From: Dyadobacter fermentans
Lineage (GTDB): Bacteria > Bacteroidota > Bacteroidia > Cytophagales > Spirosomataceae
NCBI RefSeq assembly: GCF_019924045.1
Contig: NZ_JAHXBN010000011.1
Span: 606,633-670,632 of the forward strand
Reading direction: 5' to 3'
DNA: 64,000 nucleotides
Shown: positions 1-8,477 of the stretch, in pieces
Layout of the letters: every line of letters starts with the position of its first letter
Position numbering within the stretch: the first letter of the stretch is position 1
Position numbers and translations under genes: made by a program
Notes under the pieces: model-generated
The model's database searches: none
Told to the model about the DNA's origin: nothing
What the model saw: only the letters and a program-made list of their open reading frames with translations

Positions 1-1928
1 GCGTCAGGGCGGCGGTTAAGCAACACATCTTCAACCAGTTCCAAAACATCTTTCGGAATTTCATCATAAATACCGATCTGGCCGGCATTCACAATACCCA
101 TATCCATTCCGGCTTTGATCGCATGGTAAAGGAATGCCGTGTGGATCGCCTCACGCACCGGTTCATTACCACGGAAACTGAACGACACGTTGGATACCCC
201 ACCCGATACTTTCGCATGCGGAAGATTCTCCTTGATCCACGCTACGCTTTTAATAAAATCTACGGCGTAGTTGTTATGCTCCTCCATTCCCGTCGCGACG
301 GTCAGGATATTGGGGTCAAAAATGATGTCCTCGGGCGGGAAACCTACTTCGTCCACCAGAATGCGGTAAGCGCGTTCGCAGATTTCAATGCGGCGTTCGT
401 AATTATCCGCCTGGCCTTTTTCATCAAAAGCCATCACTACCGTAGCAGCACCGTAGCGCAATACAGTCCGTGCCGATTCCTTGAATTTCTCTTCGCCCTC
501 TTTGAGAGAAATCGAGTTCACGATGGATTTTCCCTGCACGCATTTCAAACCGGACTCGATCACCTCCCATTTCGAAGAGTCGATCATCAGAGGCACTTTG
601 GAAATATCAGGCTCGGATGCGATCAGGTTCACGAATGTCTTCATCGCCTCCACGCCGTCGATCATACCTTCATCCAGGTTCACGTCGATCACCTGCGCGC
701 CGCTTTCCACCTGCTCACGCGCGATGGTCAGCGCTTCGTCGTATTTGCTTTCGCGGATCAGGCGGGCAAATTTCTTCGAGCCCGTCACATTACAGCGCTC
801 GCCAATGTTTACAAAATTGGTCAGCGCATTGATTTTCACCGGTTCCAATCCGGAAAGCTTCATTACGGTTTCCGAAGCCGGCAATGGCCTTGGGCTGTGT
901 TTGCCGGCAATGTCCGCGATCACGCGAATGTGGTCCGGCGTGGTTCCACAGCAACCGCCGATGATATTGACCAGGTTATCCCTCAAAAACCCGTCAATGA
1001 TCTCGCCCATTTGCTCCGGCGTCTGGTCGTATTCGCCCATTTCGTTCGGCAAGCCCGCATTCGGGTGCGCAGAAGTGTAGAAAGGCGATTCTTTGGCCAT
1101 GATCTGCACGTAAGGGCGCATCAAATCCGCCCCTAATGCACAGTTCAAGCCCACTGATAATAATGGTAAATGCGATACGGAAGTCAGGAACGCCTCGGTG
1201 GTTTGTCCTGAAAGCGTCCGCCCCGAAGCGTCGGTGATCGTTCCCGAAATCATGATCGGCAATGCCTGGCCCGGCTCGACCCGCCATGATTCCAGGTGCG
1301 GTACCTTGCCTGCTTTCGCATCCACAAAGAACTGGTCGATCGCGAAAAGCGCGGCCTTCGCGTTGAGTGTATCAAAAATCGTTTCCACGAGCAGCACGTC
1401 GCAGCCGCCGTCGGTGAGGCCTTTTACCTGCTCGTAATAGGCTTCCACCAGTTGGTCGAAGCTAATCGCACGGAAGCCGGGGTTGTTTACGTCCGGCGAA
1501 AGCGATGCGGTACGGTTAGTCGGGCCTATTGAACCTGCCACAAAACGGGGCTTGTGCGGCTCACGCGCGGTAAATTCGTCCGCAACTTCGCGTGCGAGCC
1601 GCGCAGATTCGTAGTTGAGTTCGTACACGATTTCCTCCATGCCGTAGTCGGCCATGGCGATGGTCGTGCCTGAAAATGTATTGGTTTCGGCAATGTCTGC
1701 CCCTGCCGCGAAATAGGCGGCGTGAATTTCTTTAATAATGTCCGGGCGCGTCAGCGAGAGCAGGTCATTGTTCCCTTTCACGTCGTGCGGCCAGTCTGCA
1801 AACCGTTCTCCCCGGTAGTCGTGATCCTGCAATTTGTACCGCTGGATCATCGTACCCATAGCGCCATCCAGTACCAGAATACGGTTTTTAAGAATTTCGC
1901 GGATATCTGCTTTGTGAGTTGCTACCAT
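1..1928 (-). CDS. metH: Methionine synthase, B12-dependent (MetH), N-terminal part, runs off the window
   Basis: Transfers a methyl group from 5-methyltetrahydrofolate through cobalamin to homocysteine in the cytoplasm. The reading frame is open to the left edge and holds 642 codons, about half of a usual MetH of some 1,200 residues. Residues 1-325 form the homocysteine-binding barrel, starting with [13 protein letters not shown] and ending in the zinc-ligand motif [11 protein letters not shown] near residue 325; another ligand motif, [13 protein letters not shown], lies near 262. From about 345 comes the pterin-binding domain ([31 protein letters not shown]). The cap, cobalamin and reactivation domains would lie outside the window. 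The start ATG at 1928 follows a well-placed promoter. The B12-independent enzyme MetE is also in this window, so the cell can make methionine both ways. Confidence 0.97.
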   Translation of the reverse strand, partial: MVATHKADIREILKNRILVLDGAMGTMIQRYKLQDHDYRGERFADWPHDVKGNNDLLSLTRPDIIKEIHAAYFAAGADIAETNTFSGTTIAMADYGMEEIVYELNYESARLAREVADEFTAREPHKPRFVAGSIGPTNRTASLSPDVNNPGFRAISFDQLVEAYYEQVKGLTDGGCDVLLVETIFDTLNAKAALFAIDQFFVDAKAGKVPHLESWRVEPGQALPIMISGTITDASGRTLSGQTTEAFLTSVSHLPLLSVGLNCALGADLMRPYVQIMAKESPFYTSAHPNAGLPNEMGEYDQTPEQMGEIIDGFLRDNLVNIIGGCCGTTPDHIRVIADIAGKHSPRPLPASETVMKLSGLEPVKINALTNFVNIGERCNVTGSKKFARLIRESKYDEALTIAREQVESGAQVIDVNLDEGMIDGVEAMKTFVNLIASEPDISKVPLMIDSSKWEVIESGLKCVQGKSIVNSISLKEGEEKFKESARTVLRYGAATVVMAFDEKGQADNYERRIEICERAYRILVDEVGFPPEDIIFDPNILTVATGMEEHNNYAVDFIKSVAWIKENLPHAKVSGGVSNVSFSFRGNEPVREAIHTAFLYHAIKAGMDMGIVNAGQIGIYDEIPKDVLELVEDVLLNRRPD

Positions 1929-1986
1929 AAGTGTTTTAAATGTCTGATTATCATTTCGCCGGAAAAGCATAGAGCTTCTGAACTGA

Positions 1987-2016
1987 CAAATTTAAGCCAA
2001 TAGATGTTTTGTTCAA
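1987..2016 (-). promoter_or_regulatory. Probable metH promoter
   Basis: On the minus strand TTG (2014-2016) is followed after 19 bases by TAAATTTG (1987-1994), an exact match to the Bacteroidetes TAnnTTTG -7 element. The metH ATG lies about 60 bases downstream. Seen in the sequence; activity is inferred. Confidence 0.55.
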
Positions 2017-2050
2017 TAAAATCAAAAAATTCAGATTAAAAGTCTGGCAG

Positions 2051-2083
2051 TTTGATCTTACCTAAATTATTTATCTATATTCG
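2051..2083 (+). promoter_or_regulatory. Probable promoter of the Lrp/AsnC gene
   Basis: TTTG at 2051-2054 is followed after 21 bases by TATATTCG at 2076-2083, one base off TAnnTTTG. It overlaps an upstream in-frame TTG, which argues that translation begins at the ATG at 2118 rather than there. Confidence 0.4.
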
Positions 2084-2117
2084 AAGCCATCTCGGAGTGA
2101 ATAAAGATATTCTATCT

Positions 2118-2594
2118 ATGCATAATCTGGACGATATTGATGCCAAAATCCTGCACTTACTGCAACAGGACGCCACCTTGAAAACACGTGAGCTGTCGGA
2201 AAAGTTGAACCTCTCCTACACACCCGTGTACGAACGCGTGCGAAGACTCGAAAAGGAAGGTATTATCAAGAAATACGTTGCACTCGTCGATCGCGAGAAA
2301 GTAGGTAAGAAACTGATGGCCTTCTGCAACATTGCATTGAAGGAGCATTCAAAGGTAATGGGCGAGAAATTCGTAAAGGCAGTTTCGGCAATGGGCGAGG
2401 TAATGGAATGCTTTAATATCTCAGGCGACTATGATTTTCTGCTGAAAGTGGTCGTGGATGACATGTCGCAATATCAGCAGTTTTTAATGCAAAAGCTGGG
2501 TTCGCTGGAAAACATCGGCAGCACGCACAGCCTGTTTGTAATGGGTGAAATCAAAAATTCGTCGGCGCTGGAAATGCTCCCCTCTAAAAAATAA
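2118..2594 (+). CDS. Lrp/AsnC family transcriptional regulator
   Basis: A DNA-binding feast/famine regulator of 158 residues, the usual length. The N-terminal winged HTH (LDDIDAKILHLLQQDATLKTRELSEKL, then YTPVYERVRRLEKEGIIKKY) is followed by an AsnC ligand-binding/oligomerisation domain (KLMAFCNIALK onward, with SGDYDFLLKVVVDD). The ATG at 2118 was chosen over an in-frame TTG at 2052 because family members begin directly with this HTH and a promoter-like sequence covers the earlier codon. It is divergent from metH with a 189-base gap, so control of metH or amino-acid metabolism is plausible. The effector is not evident from sequence. Confidence 0.93.
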   Translation: MHNLDDIDAKILHLLQQDATLKTRELSEKLNLSYTPVYERVRRLEKEGIIKKYVALVDREKVGKKLMAFCNIALKEHSKVMGEKFVKAVSAMGEVMECFNISGDYDFLLKVVVDDMSQYQQFLMQKLGSLENIGSTHSLFVMGEIKNSSALEMLPSKK

Positions 2595-2595
2595 A

Positions 2596-2622
2596 TACGG
2601 CACCGGAAAATCCAGCACCGTA
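2596..2622. terminator. Imperfect hairpin between convergent genes
   Basis: TACGGCACCGGA pairs imperfectly with TCCAGCACCGTA (9 of 12 pairs) just after the Lrp stop codon. There is no strong T run, so this is only a possible terminator. Confidence 0.3.
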
Positions 2623-2669
2623 TTCCAACTCACCCCTAACAAAATAGTTTGACGATCGGTAATGATCGG

Positions 2670-3287
2670 TTAATGTCTCTTATGTCCGCGTCCGAAAGCC
2701 GGTTTTTCCAGTTCCTTATTGAATGATCCGTCCGCATTGAACAGCAGGATTTTCACTTTACTGTCGACCAGAATACCCACATAGTATTCACCGGCGTCGT
2801 TGGTTGCAGCAAGTTTGATCTCGGCTCCTGCGTAGTTGGAAGTAATGTATGAAGTAACATTCGCGGGCAATGCACTCACTTCGATCTTCGTCAGTTTGGC
2901 CTTCTGCACGTGTTGTTTCAGCTCCGTCTTGAATGTACCGTTGGCGTCAAAAAGTAACCCTTTCACCGAGCCGTCGGCCAGGGTAATGGCCACCACGATT
3001 TTTCCTGATTGATCCTTTGCAGCATATTTGATTTCAGCACCCGCATAAGCGCTGTCAATGTAGGCTGTCACCGCAGCGGGCAAATCTGCCGTAGCCACTT
3101 CCGTAAGCTTTCCTTTACATCTGCCCAACGTCACGGAGTCCGTCTCTACCGCCAGTCTTGCGGCCGACTCAACCACATTTTCGAAATCACTCGCCTCAGT
3201 TTCAGGGCTCAACGACTCACTATTCTTCTGGCACGCCGTGAACCAGATGCCTGCCAGCATCACCAGTAAAAGAGAAACTTTTTTCAT
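2670..3287 (-). CDS. Lipoprotein with two PepSY-like repeats
   Basis: A 205-residue predicted lipoprotein. The signal peptide MKKVSLLLVMLAGIWFTAC ends in a lipobox with Cys19. Two related modules of about 60 residues follow (62-123 and 134-193). Each has an LPxxVTxYI helix, a YAGAEIK strand, and a closing strand with LLFDANGTF or LLFNADGSF, the pattern of PepSY-like (BLIP-like) periplasmic proteins of Bacteroidetes. The tail is basic (GRGHKRH). The ATG at 3287 was chosen because it begins the signal peptide; 25 codons upstream in frame look non-coding. Function is unknown; members of this family are thought to bind or inhibit other envelope proteins. It is convergent with the Lrp gene and divergent from the sigma factor. 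Confidence 0.8.
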   Translation of the reverse strand: MKKVSLLLVMLAGIWFTACQKNSESLSPETEASDFENVVESAARLAVETDSVTLGRCKGKLTEVATADLPAAVTAYIDSAYAGAEIKYAAKDQSGKIVVAITLADGSVKGLLFDANGTFKTELKQHVQKAKLTKIEVSALPANVTSYITSNYAGAEIKLAATNDAGEYYVGILVDSKVKILLFNADGSFNKELEKPAFGRGHKRH

Positions 3288-3508
3288 GATATACCCACGG
3301 GTTTTTGTGAAAGTATCAAACTGTTTTCTGCCTTTACGCCCCCTCCAATGCCCGTGTTGCATGGCTAATGCAATTTTTTGTGTTTTTTTTCAAAGGCATT
3401 TCTATTTCCGAAGCAGGAAAACTTTTCGTAATTTTTTGCAACAGAATACAGGCCAGGGACGTATTCGAATGTGAGAAATTCTATCCCTGACAATTTGATA
3501 CCCTGACT

Positions 3509-4123
3509 TTGCTTTTTAGAAGAAAAATATCTTTTAACGAAAACGACTTTGAGTCGGTGGTAGCGGCATGTATTGCCGGGGATAACCAGGCGCAGAGGTA
3601 TTTGTACAAGCAGTTCTTTGGCTATTCAAAAAGCATTTGTCTGCGTTACACATCGTCAACGGAAGAGGCCGAGGAAGTTTTAAATGAAGGTTTTTTAAAA
3701 GTATTCAACAATCTGGGAAAGTACGACGCCAATCACCCTTTCAAGGCATGGCTGCGTACCATTATGGTGAACACGGCGATCAGCTATTACCGTAAGCACA
3801 AAAAGCACACGGAAGATATGATCGCACTGGAAGACGCCCCTTATCCCAAATTCGATGAAGATGTAATAGGCCAGATCACTGCTGAGGAAATACTGGAACT
3901 GATCCAACAGATCAAACCGGTTTATAAGAATGTATTTTTGTTATACGTGGTGGATGGTTACAATCATCGTGAGATAGCAGACCTGCTGCAAATCAACGAG
4001 GCAACGGTAAGATCGCATTATGTGCGTGCCCGGGCCCGGTTGCAGCATTTGATCAAACAATATTACCCACATCTCTTCCCAAGTGATTGGGCTGTCAAGT
4101 CATTCAGAGGCAATGAAAACTAA
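3509..4123 (+). CDS. ECF RNA polymerase sigma factor
   Basis: Extracytoplasmic-function sigma factor of 204 residues that directs RNA polymerase to a small regulon. Region 2 is visible (YLYKQFFGYSKSICLRY, then VLNEGFLKVFNNLGKYD, then FKAWLRTIMVNTAISYYRK). Region 4 is a HTH (VFLLYVVDGYNHREIADLL, then NEATVRSHYVRARARL). No ATG precedes the domain in frame; the only usable start after the upstream stop (3488-3490) is TTG at 3509. Its 3' end overlaps the next gene by 11 bases, so the two are translationally coupled and very likely a sigma/anti-sigma pair. Confidence 0.92.
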   Translation: MLFRRKISFNENDFESVVAACIAGDNQAQRYLYKQFFGYSKSICLRYTSSTEEAEEVLNEGFLKVFNNLGKYDANHPFKAWLRTIMVNTAISYYRKHKKHTEDMIALEDAPYPKFDEDVIGQITAEEILELIQQIKPVYKNVFLLYVVDGYNHREIADLLQINEATVRSHYVRARARLQHLIKQYYPHLFPSDWAVKSFRGNEN

Positions 4124-5618
4124 TAGATTTGAAAATACTATACGCCGAAAATTAGAGAGTATTGAACCGGACTTTCAAGAGCAGGACTGGGCCCGTATGC
4201 AAAACTATATGCAGGCCCACACACCGCAGTCGTTCCTGCAACAATACGGTTCCTGGATCGGGTACGCAGCGGCCGCTTCCGTGACGTCGGTAATGGCATA
4301 TATGTACGTCAACCAGCTCTCTCAGAACGATCATCTGGTTAGGGATGTGAAAAACCTCCAGAGCCAGATCGAGCTGATCCGCAATCAGCCGGCGCAGGTC
4401 GCGAAAGCGGATACGGTGTACGTGCTGCAAACCGCGCCTGACGGCCAGAGCCTGCAAGCCACATTACAGCCCCGCGATTACACCCCGGCCCCGAAGCAAA
4501 CGAGTACAGAAACGGATTTGGAGCAGCAAACGCTGGCTGATGCAGAGCCGGTGCATTCGAACGCTTTGGAAGACCCGGAGACTGTTGAAAACGATCGTAA
4601 TGCCGTAGCTCCTGCCTATACCGAGGCAAAAACTACGCATCAGTCTCGCATAAAAGCTGCTGAATCGCTAGCAGCTACCGTGCCTTCCATAGAAACGGCT
4701 GCCACAAAATCGAATGTAACGAGCGGTGCAAACAGGGTAAATCCGGAGGCTAACCAGCTTCCCAAATCGCCTTCATATTCAGCCGTTGGCAAGACTTTCG
4801 GCGACGAATTCAGCATTGATGCGATCAATAGCCCGGTTGAGATGCATACCGGCATTTCGGTCCAACGGAAAATGCATTATGAGCTGGCTAGCAGGCTATC
4901 CTCACGGCAGGTGCAAAAAGCGCTGGCTACCCACAATATGCAGATCGCCAAGGCACCAGTGAATGCAAAAAAGGCCGAGCAGGTTGCGCAGACGGAAAGT
5001 GTCATTCCAAAATTGCCTTTGAAAACACCTTATCGTTTCGGTGCCGGATACCAGATCGAAGGCAATGGCCAGGGTAAAACAGTGCTGGGAGAGGTGATTA
5101 TCAAAAAGAAATTCTCGATCGTGGCAGGCATTACCTGGCTGAAAGTAAAACCTGCGGAATTCTTCACTGAAACGGTTTTCAGAGCCAAGGCCCGTTCGGA
5201 TTTCAAGGAAACACACCCAGGGCAGGTACCGCTCATTTTTGAATTGTATAATATCAAAATTGACCAGAATGTAGTTCAAATTCCGCTTACGCTGGCATTC
5301 CGCAATACCATAAAAGACGGTTGGGCCTACTACGCGAGCCTCGGAACGAACTTCAAGGTATCGTCTAAGGAAACTATTTCCTATGATTGCCGCGGCCCCA
5401 AAAATGAGTTCTTCAGCCAGAGCTTCACCAAGAAAGGCGATGTTTCTCCCGTTACTTCGATGAATTTCGCGGTGGGAATCGAGAAATCGTGGCACCCGAT
5501 CGTAGTGCAGGCAGAGGGTTACTGGGTCAATTATTTCAAACCGCTTTCGCCGCTCAGGCAAAGTGCCGGACCCGGAGTGAAAGTGAAGCTATTATATCAG
5601 ATAGGCCGCCAAATGTAG
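4113..5618 (+). CDS. Sigma-factor partner: single-TM protein with C-terminal barrel-like domain
   Basis: A 501-residue protein that starts inside the sigma-factor gene (ATG 4113). Residues 1-45 are a short cytoplasmic, charged segment, as expected for a sigma-binding domain. Residues 46-66 are one membrane helix (GSWIGYAAAASVTSVMAYMY). A short coiled coil follows (about 70-92), then roughly 200 residues rich in Ala, Thr, Pro and Gln. From about residue 300 the sequence becomes beta-rich with alternating aromatic residues and ends QIGRQM, resembling small outer-membrane barrels. The position and topology suggest an anti-sigma factor; no standard zinc-binding anti-sigma motif (HxxxCxxC) is seen. 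Function is inferred from context. Confidence 0.7.
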   Translation: MKTNRFENTIRRKLESIEPDFQEQDWARMQNYMQAHTPQSFLQQYGSWIGYAAAASVTSVMAYMYVNQLSQNDHLVRDVKNLQSQIELIRNQPAQVAKADTVYVLQTAPDGQSLQATLQPRDYTPAPKQTSTETDLEQQTLADAEPVHSNALEDPETVENDRNAVAPAYTEAKTTHQSRIKAAESLAATVPSIETAATKSNVTSGANRVNPEANQLPKSPSYSAVGKTFGDEFSIDAINSPVEMHTGISVQRKMHYELASRLSSRQVQKALATHNMQIAKAPVNAKKAEQVAQTESVIPKLPLKTPYRFGAGYQIEGNGQGKTVLGEVIIKKKFSIVAGITWLKVKPAEFFTETVFRAKARSDFKETHPGQVPLIFELYNIKIDQNVVQIPLTLAFRNTIKDGWAYYASLGTNFKVSSKETISYDCRGPKNEFFSQSFTKKGDVSPVTSMNFAVGIEKSWHPIVVQAEGYWVNYFKPLSPLRQSAGPGVKVKLLYQIGRQM

Positions 5619-5710
5619 CTTTTACGCATGAAGTTTCGCGGGCAGGATATTGAAACTTGTCCGCGAAATTCTATTTTTGGCCTTTATTAACTCCCCTACT
5701 AGACGAGCTT

Positions 5711-6595
5711 TTGAAATTCGCAGCCATAGATATCGGTTCCAATGGTGCCCGCATGCAGATCTCATCCGTCTTGCATGACGAAGGCATTTCCCGTTTCAAG
5801 AAGGTCGAATATGTCCGGTTCCCGCTTCGCCTCGGACACGACGTTTTTACCCAGGGACGCATTACCCCGCAAAGCGAAGACCGCATGATGAAGCTCATGC
5901 TGGCCTACCAGTTACTAATGGAACTTCATGAAGTCGATGACTTTATGGCCTGCTCCACATCGGCCATGCGCGAAGCAGCCAACGGGCAGGAAGTCCGCGA
6001 CCACATCGAAAACCGTACCGGCATTCATATCCAGATTATTGACGGACAAAAAGAAGCCGAACTGGTAAACAATGTGGTAGTACAATCGCTGGGCGACGGC
6101 CAATATATCCACATTGATGTAGGCGGCGGCAGCACCGAATTGAACTTGTATCAGGACAGACAAAAGATTAAGGCAAAATCCTTCAAATTGGGTTCTGTAC
6201 GCCTTTTGGAAGGAAAGGAATCCAAAAATGCCTGGTTGAAAATCAAGGAATGGATCAACCAGAATGTCGATTACAGCCAGCCTATTCAAGCGGTGGGCAC
6301 CGGTGGTAATATCAACAAGCTCTTCGATCTTTCTTCCAAGCTCACCGAAAGCTCCACCAGCCTCGAAGAAATCCAGCGGATGCGCGATTATATCGATCAG
6401 TTCTCCCTCGCCGACCGCATTAACAAACTACAACTCAACCCCGACCGCGCAGATGTAATCGTGCCTGCGGGCGACATCTATACTTCCGCTATGCGCTGGG
6501 CAGGTGCGGACGTCATTCACGTACCTGATCTGGGCCTGAAAGACGGAATGCTCCAACTGCTCTACGAACGCGCATGCCGCAAAAAAAAGGCCTGA
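5711..6595 (+). CDS. Ppx/GppA family phosphatase
   Basis: Exopolyphosphatase / guanosine pentaphosphate phosphatase family, acting on polyphosphate or pppGpp in the cytoplasm. The ASKHA ATPase fold is clear: FAAIDIGSNGARMQI at the N-terminus, CSTSAMREAANG near residue 80, and the phosphate loop IDVGGGSTELNLY near 135, with AVGTGGNINKL further on. It has 294 residues, like the short single-module members. The start is taken as TTG at 5711, which places the first residue directly before KFAAIDIGSN, as in homologues; an earlier TTG at 5657 would add 18 residues. A strong terminator overlaps the stop codon. Which substrate it uses cannot be told from sequence. Confidence 0.9.
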   Translation: MKFAAIDIGSNGARMQISSVLHDEGISRFKKVEYVRFPLRLGHDVFTQGRITPQSEDRMMKLMLAYQLLMELHEVDDFMACSTSAMREAANGQEVRDHIENRTGIHIQIIDGQKEAELVNNVVVQSLGDGQYIHIDVGGGSTELNLYQDRQKIKAKSFKLGSVRLLEGKESKNAWLKIKEWINQNVDYSQPIQAVGTGGNINKLFDLSSKLTESSTSLEEIQRMRDYIDQFSLADRINKLQLNPDRADVIVPAGDIYTSAMRWAGADVIHVPDLGLKDGMLQLLYERACRKKKA

Positions 6596-6610
6596 TACCA
6601 GGCCTTTTTT
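6581..6610 (+). terminator. Rho-independent terminator of the Ppx gene
   Basis: A-run, then AGGCCTG, loop ATAC, CAGGCCT, then T-run. The symmetrical A and T runs mean it can serve both the Ppx gene and the convergent SxtJ-like gene. The stem contains the Ppx stop codon. Confidence 0.85.
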
Positions 6611-6636
6611 GCATTTAAGTATTTTCCAACCCGGCA

Positions 6637-7005
6637 TTACCAGACCTGCTCCAGGTCCTTCGCCGAGTATTTGTGGTTTCTTTCCGTAAATACACTATCG
6701 GTATCCTCTTTCTTCAAATGAAGCGGGTTTTTCTTGGTCAGCTTGGCTATAACCGCTACCGGGAACAGCACGACGAAGAATACGAGCGACAAAAGGATTT
6801 TACCATTAATCGCTCCCAGCACTTCCGCGATCTTGTACCAGCCCTTCACCACCAGGTCACCAAAAACCGGGATAGCAAGGCTTAAAACGCCGATTACCGC
6901 AGCTGCGATCAGGAAATAGGGATATTGCGATTTAAAAATAAAGTATAACACCACAAGGCCGGTGACGATCACCAGCTGCGCTTTGACTTTTTCTGATTCA
7001 CTCAT
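6637..7005 (-). CDS. SxtJ-like small membrane protein
   Basis: A 122-residue protein with two to three hydrophobic segments (VKAQLVIVTGLVVLYFIF, PYFLIAAAVIGVLSLAIPVF, ILLSLVFFVVLFPVAVIAKL) and a polar C-terminus (KKNPLHLKKEDTDSVF onward). Size, membrane pattern and position at the end of a carbamoyltransferase-SGNH-DUF5989 series match the SxtJ family, named from saxitoxin clusters but widespread in other carbamoyltransferase cassettes. The ATG at 7005 (MSESEK) was chosen; the frame upstream reads through non-coding sequence. Its molecular role is not known; helping a membrane-associated carbamoylation step is an inference from neighbours. Confidence 0.75.
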   Translation of the reverse strand: MSESEKVKAQLVIVTGLVVLYFIFKSQYPYFLIAAAVIGVLSLAIPVFGDLVVKGWYKIAEVLGAINGKILLSLVFFVVLFPVAVIAKLTKKNPLHLKKEDTDSVFTERNHKYSAKDLEQVW

Positions 7006-7105
7006 TTTAATCAAGTAGTATGTTATTGGCAGCAATGCGTTGTGCATTGCTGCCAGGCGAAGTTTCAGACAAGAACCGGATTGATCTGCGTTGTACTGAA
7101 AAAAA

Positions 7106-7255
7106 TCAGAACAAAGTGTAGATGAAAGGCGCAACAGCCGAACCACCACCAATCACGATCAATACGCCAATCAGAAGCAGAACGATGATCACAGGAGCGA
7201 GCCACCACTTCTTACGCTCCTTCATAAATGCAAATAAATCTGTTAAGAAATCCAT
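7106..7255 (-). CDS. DUF5989 family small membrane protein
   Basis: Only 49 residues: a charged N-terminus (MDFLTDLFAFMKERKKWW), one membrane helix (LAPVIIVLLLIGVLIVIGGG) and the family-typical ending SAVAPFIYTLF. Start ATG at 7255. It lies between the SGNH hydrolase and the SxtJ-like gene, which is the conserved setting for DUF5989 proteins. Function unknown; it probably partners the SxtJ-like protein in the membrane. Confidence 0.85.
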   Translation of the reverse strand: MDFLTDLFAFMKERKKWWLAPVIIVLLLIGVLIVIGGGSAVAPFIYTLF

Positions 7256-7328
7256 CTTTATATAGTGTTTAAAACTCAAATTTAGCACTTAATTACTTTT
7301 TGCACACTTCTAACCCGTTAAATCTGAG

Positions 7329-8450
7329 TTATCGTTTGCCCATTGCCTGGTAAAGCCTGTCGGCTATCAGCTGGTTGAGCGTCGCACTGCCGTGGCCATC
7401 GTTCTTTCCCACAACACGCTCTTTTTCAGGAATTTTAACGACACCATCGTTGATTCCCACGACCGTTACATTGTTCGCTTTCAGGTAATCTTCCACCGGC
7501 TTGGTATACCCTGCACTTTTATCGACCTGAAACAGGAACGGAATGAAAACGGCGTACATCTCCGCTTTCGTACTGTCGCGGTAAGCGAGCATTCCTGAAA
7601 GATCCCTCAAATGCGCATTCAGCACTGTGGTATCGGTATAAGCAGTTTGTACAAATTTTTCAAATGTACTGAAACCGGTGTGCGGTAGTTGCCAATAAAT
7701 GAAATTCGGCAGGTAAAAGCGCTTTACAATCGTCGCCATCGGGCCCTTGAGATCGGCATAAGGTTCGGCGCCGGTGAGAGTAAGGCCTTTTTCGCGGCCT
7801 ACTTTCTCGATGTCATTGGGAAAATATTCCAGAATGATGATATCCGGTTTTACAGGGAAATCCTGCAACCGCTTCACCTCGTCGCGTGTGTCCGCGCCCG
7901 ACATTCCGAGGTTGTAAATTGTGTATTTGTCAGTCCCGAGCTTGGCTTCGAGCATATTCGAAAAACGCTCGTTGACATCTTTCAAACCATGTCCTGCCGC
8001 AAATGAGTCTCCGATCACGAGGACTTTCTTCTTTCCGGGTTCGTTCTCAACTTCCTTATCGTGGTAACCCAGCGCATTCACCGGATGCCAGTACTTTTCC
8101 CACCATATCTGCGACGCTTTCGAAAGCACACCTTCATGGCTTTGCGGCACGTACATGAACACGATTTCAAGGAAAATCAACACGACTACCAGCGGCGTAA
8201 CAATCGTTACAACATTGGCTACCAGCCCTTTGGCTTTGCTTTTCACCACACCATAGTAGAAAATGCGCAGGATCTCGATGATCAGCAGAAACCAGAATGC
8301 AAATTTGGCCAGACGTACATGCCAGCTGTCGCTCTGAGGGTATCCCGGATAATCGAACTTGATGTGAAATTTGTCCGGGTAGAACAGGAACATAAACAGC
8401 AATCCGAGGAACAGGATGCGGATGATGCTGGTAACAATTTTAGATGCCAT
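7329..8450 (-). CDS. Membrane-anchored SGNH/GDSL hydrolase
   Basis: A 373-residue protein with three N-terminal membrane helices (about 8-24, 49-66 and 83-101) and a periplasmic SGNH hydrolase domain. The nucleophile motif VLVIGDSFAAGHG has Ser149; YNLGMSGADTRD supplies the Gly block, EYFPNDIEKVG the Asn block, and GKNDGHGSATLN the Asp/His of the catalytic triad. Such enzymes act as esterases, or as acyltransferases on glycans. It sits 27 bases downstream of a carbamoyltransferase and upstream of DUF5989 and SxtJ-like genes, so it probably belongs to a small cassette that modifies a glycan or secondary metabolite. The substrate is unknown. Confidence 0.88.
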   Translation of the reverse strand: MASKIVTSIIRILFLGLLFMFLFYPDKFHIKFDYPGYPQSDSWHVRLAKFAFWFLLIIEILRIFYYGVVKSKAKGLVANVVTIVTPLVVVLIFLEIVFMYVPQSHEGVLSKASQIWWEKYWHPVNALGYHDKEVENEPGKKKVLVIGDSFAAGHGLKDVNERFSNMLEAKLGTDKYTIYNLGMSGADTRDEVKRLQDFPVKPDIIILEYFPNDIEKVGREKGLTLTGAEPYADLKGPMATIVKRFYLPNFIYWQLPHTGFSTFEKFVQTAYTDTTVLNAHLRDLSGMLAYRDSTKAEMYAVFIPFLFQVDKSAGYTKPVEDYLKANNVTVVGINDGVVKIPEKERVVGKNDGHGSATLNQLIADRLYQAMGKR

Positions 8451-8477
8451 CAGTTTGGGTGCTCAATGAATAATGGA

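Noticed and set aside
123..1136. Plus-strand open frame opposite metH
   Set aside because: Mirror of the MetH barrel coding sequence; the minus strand has the conserved protein.
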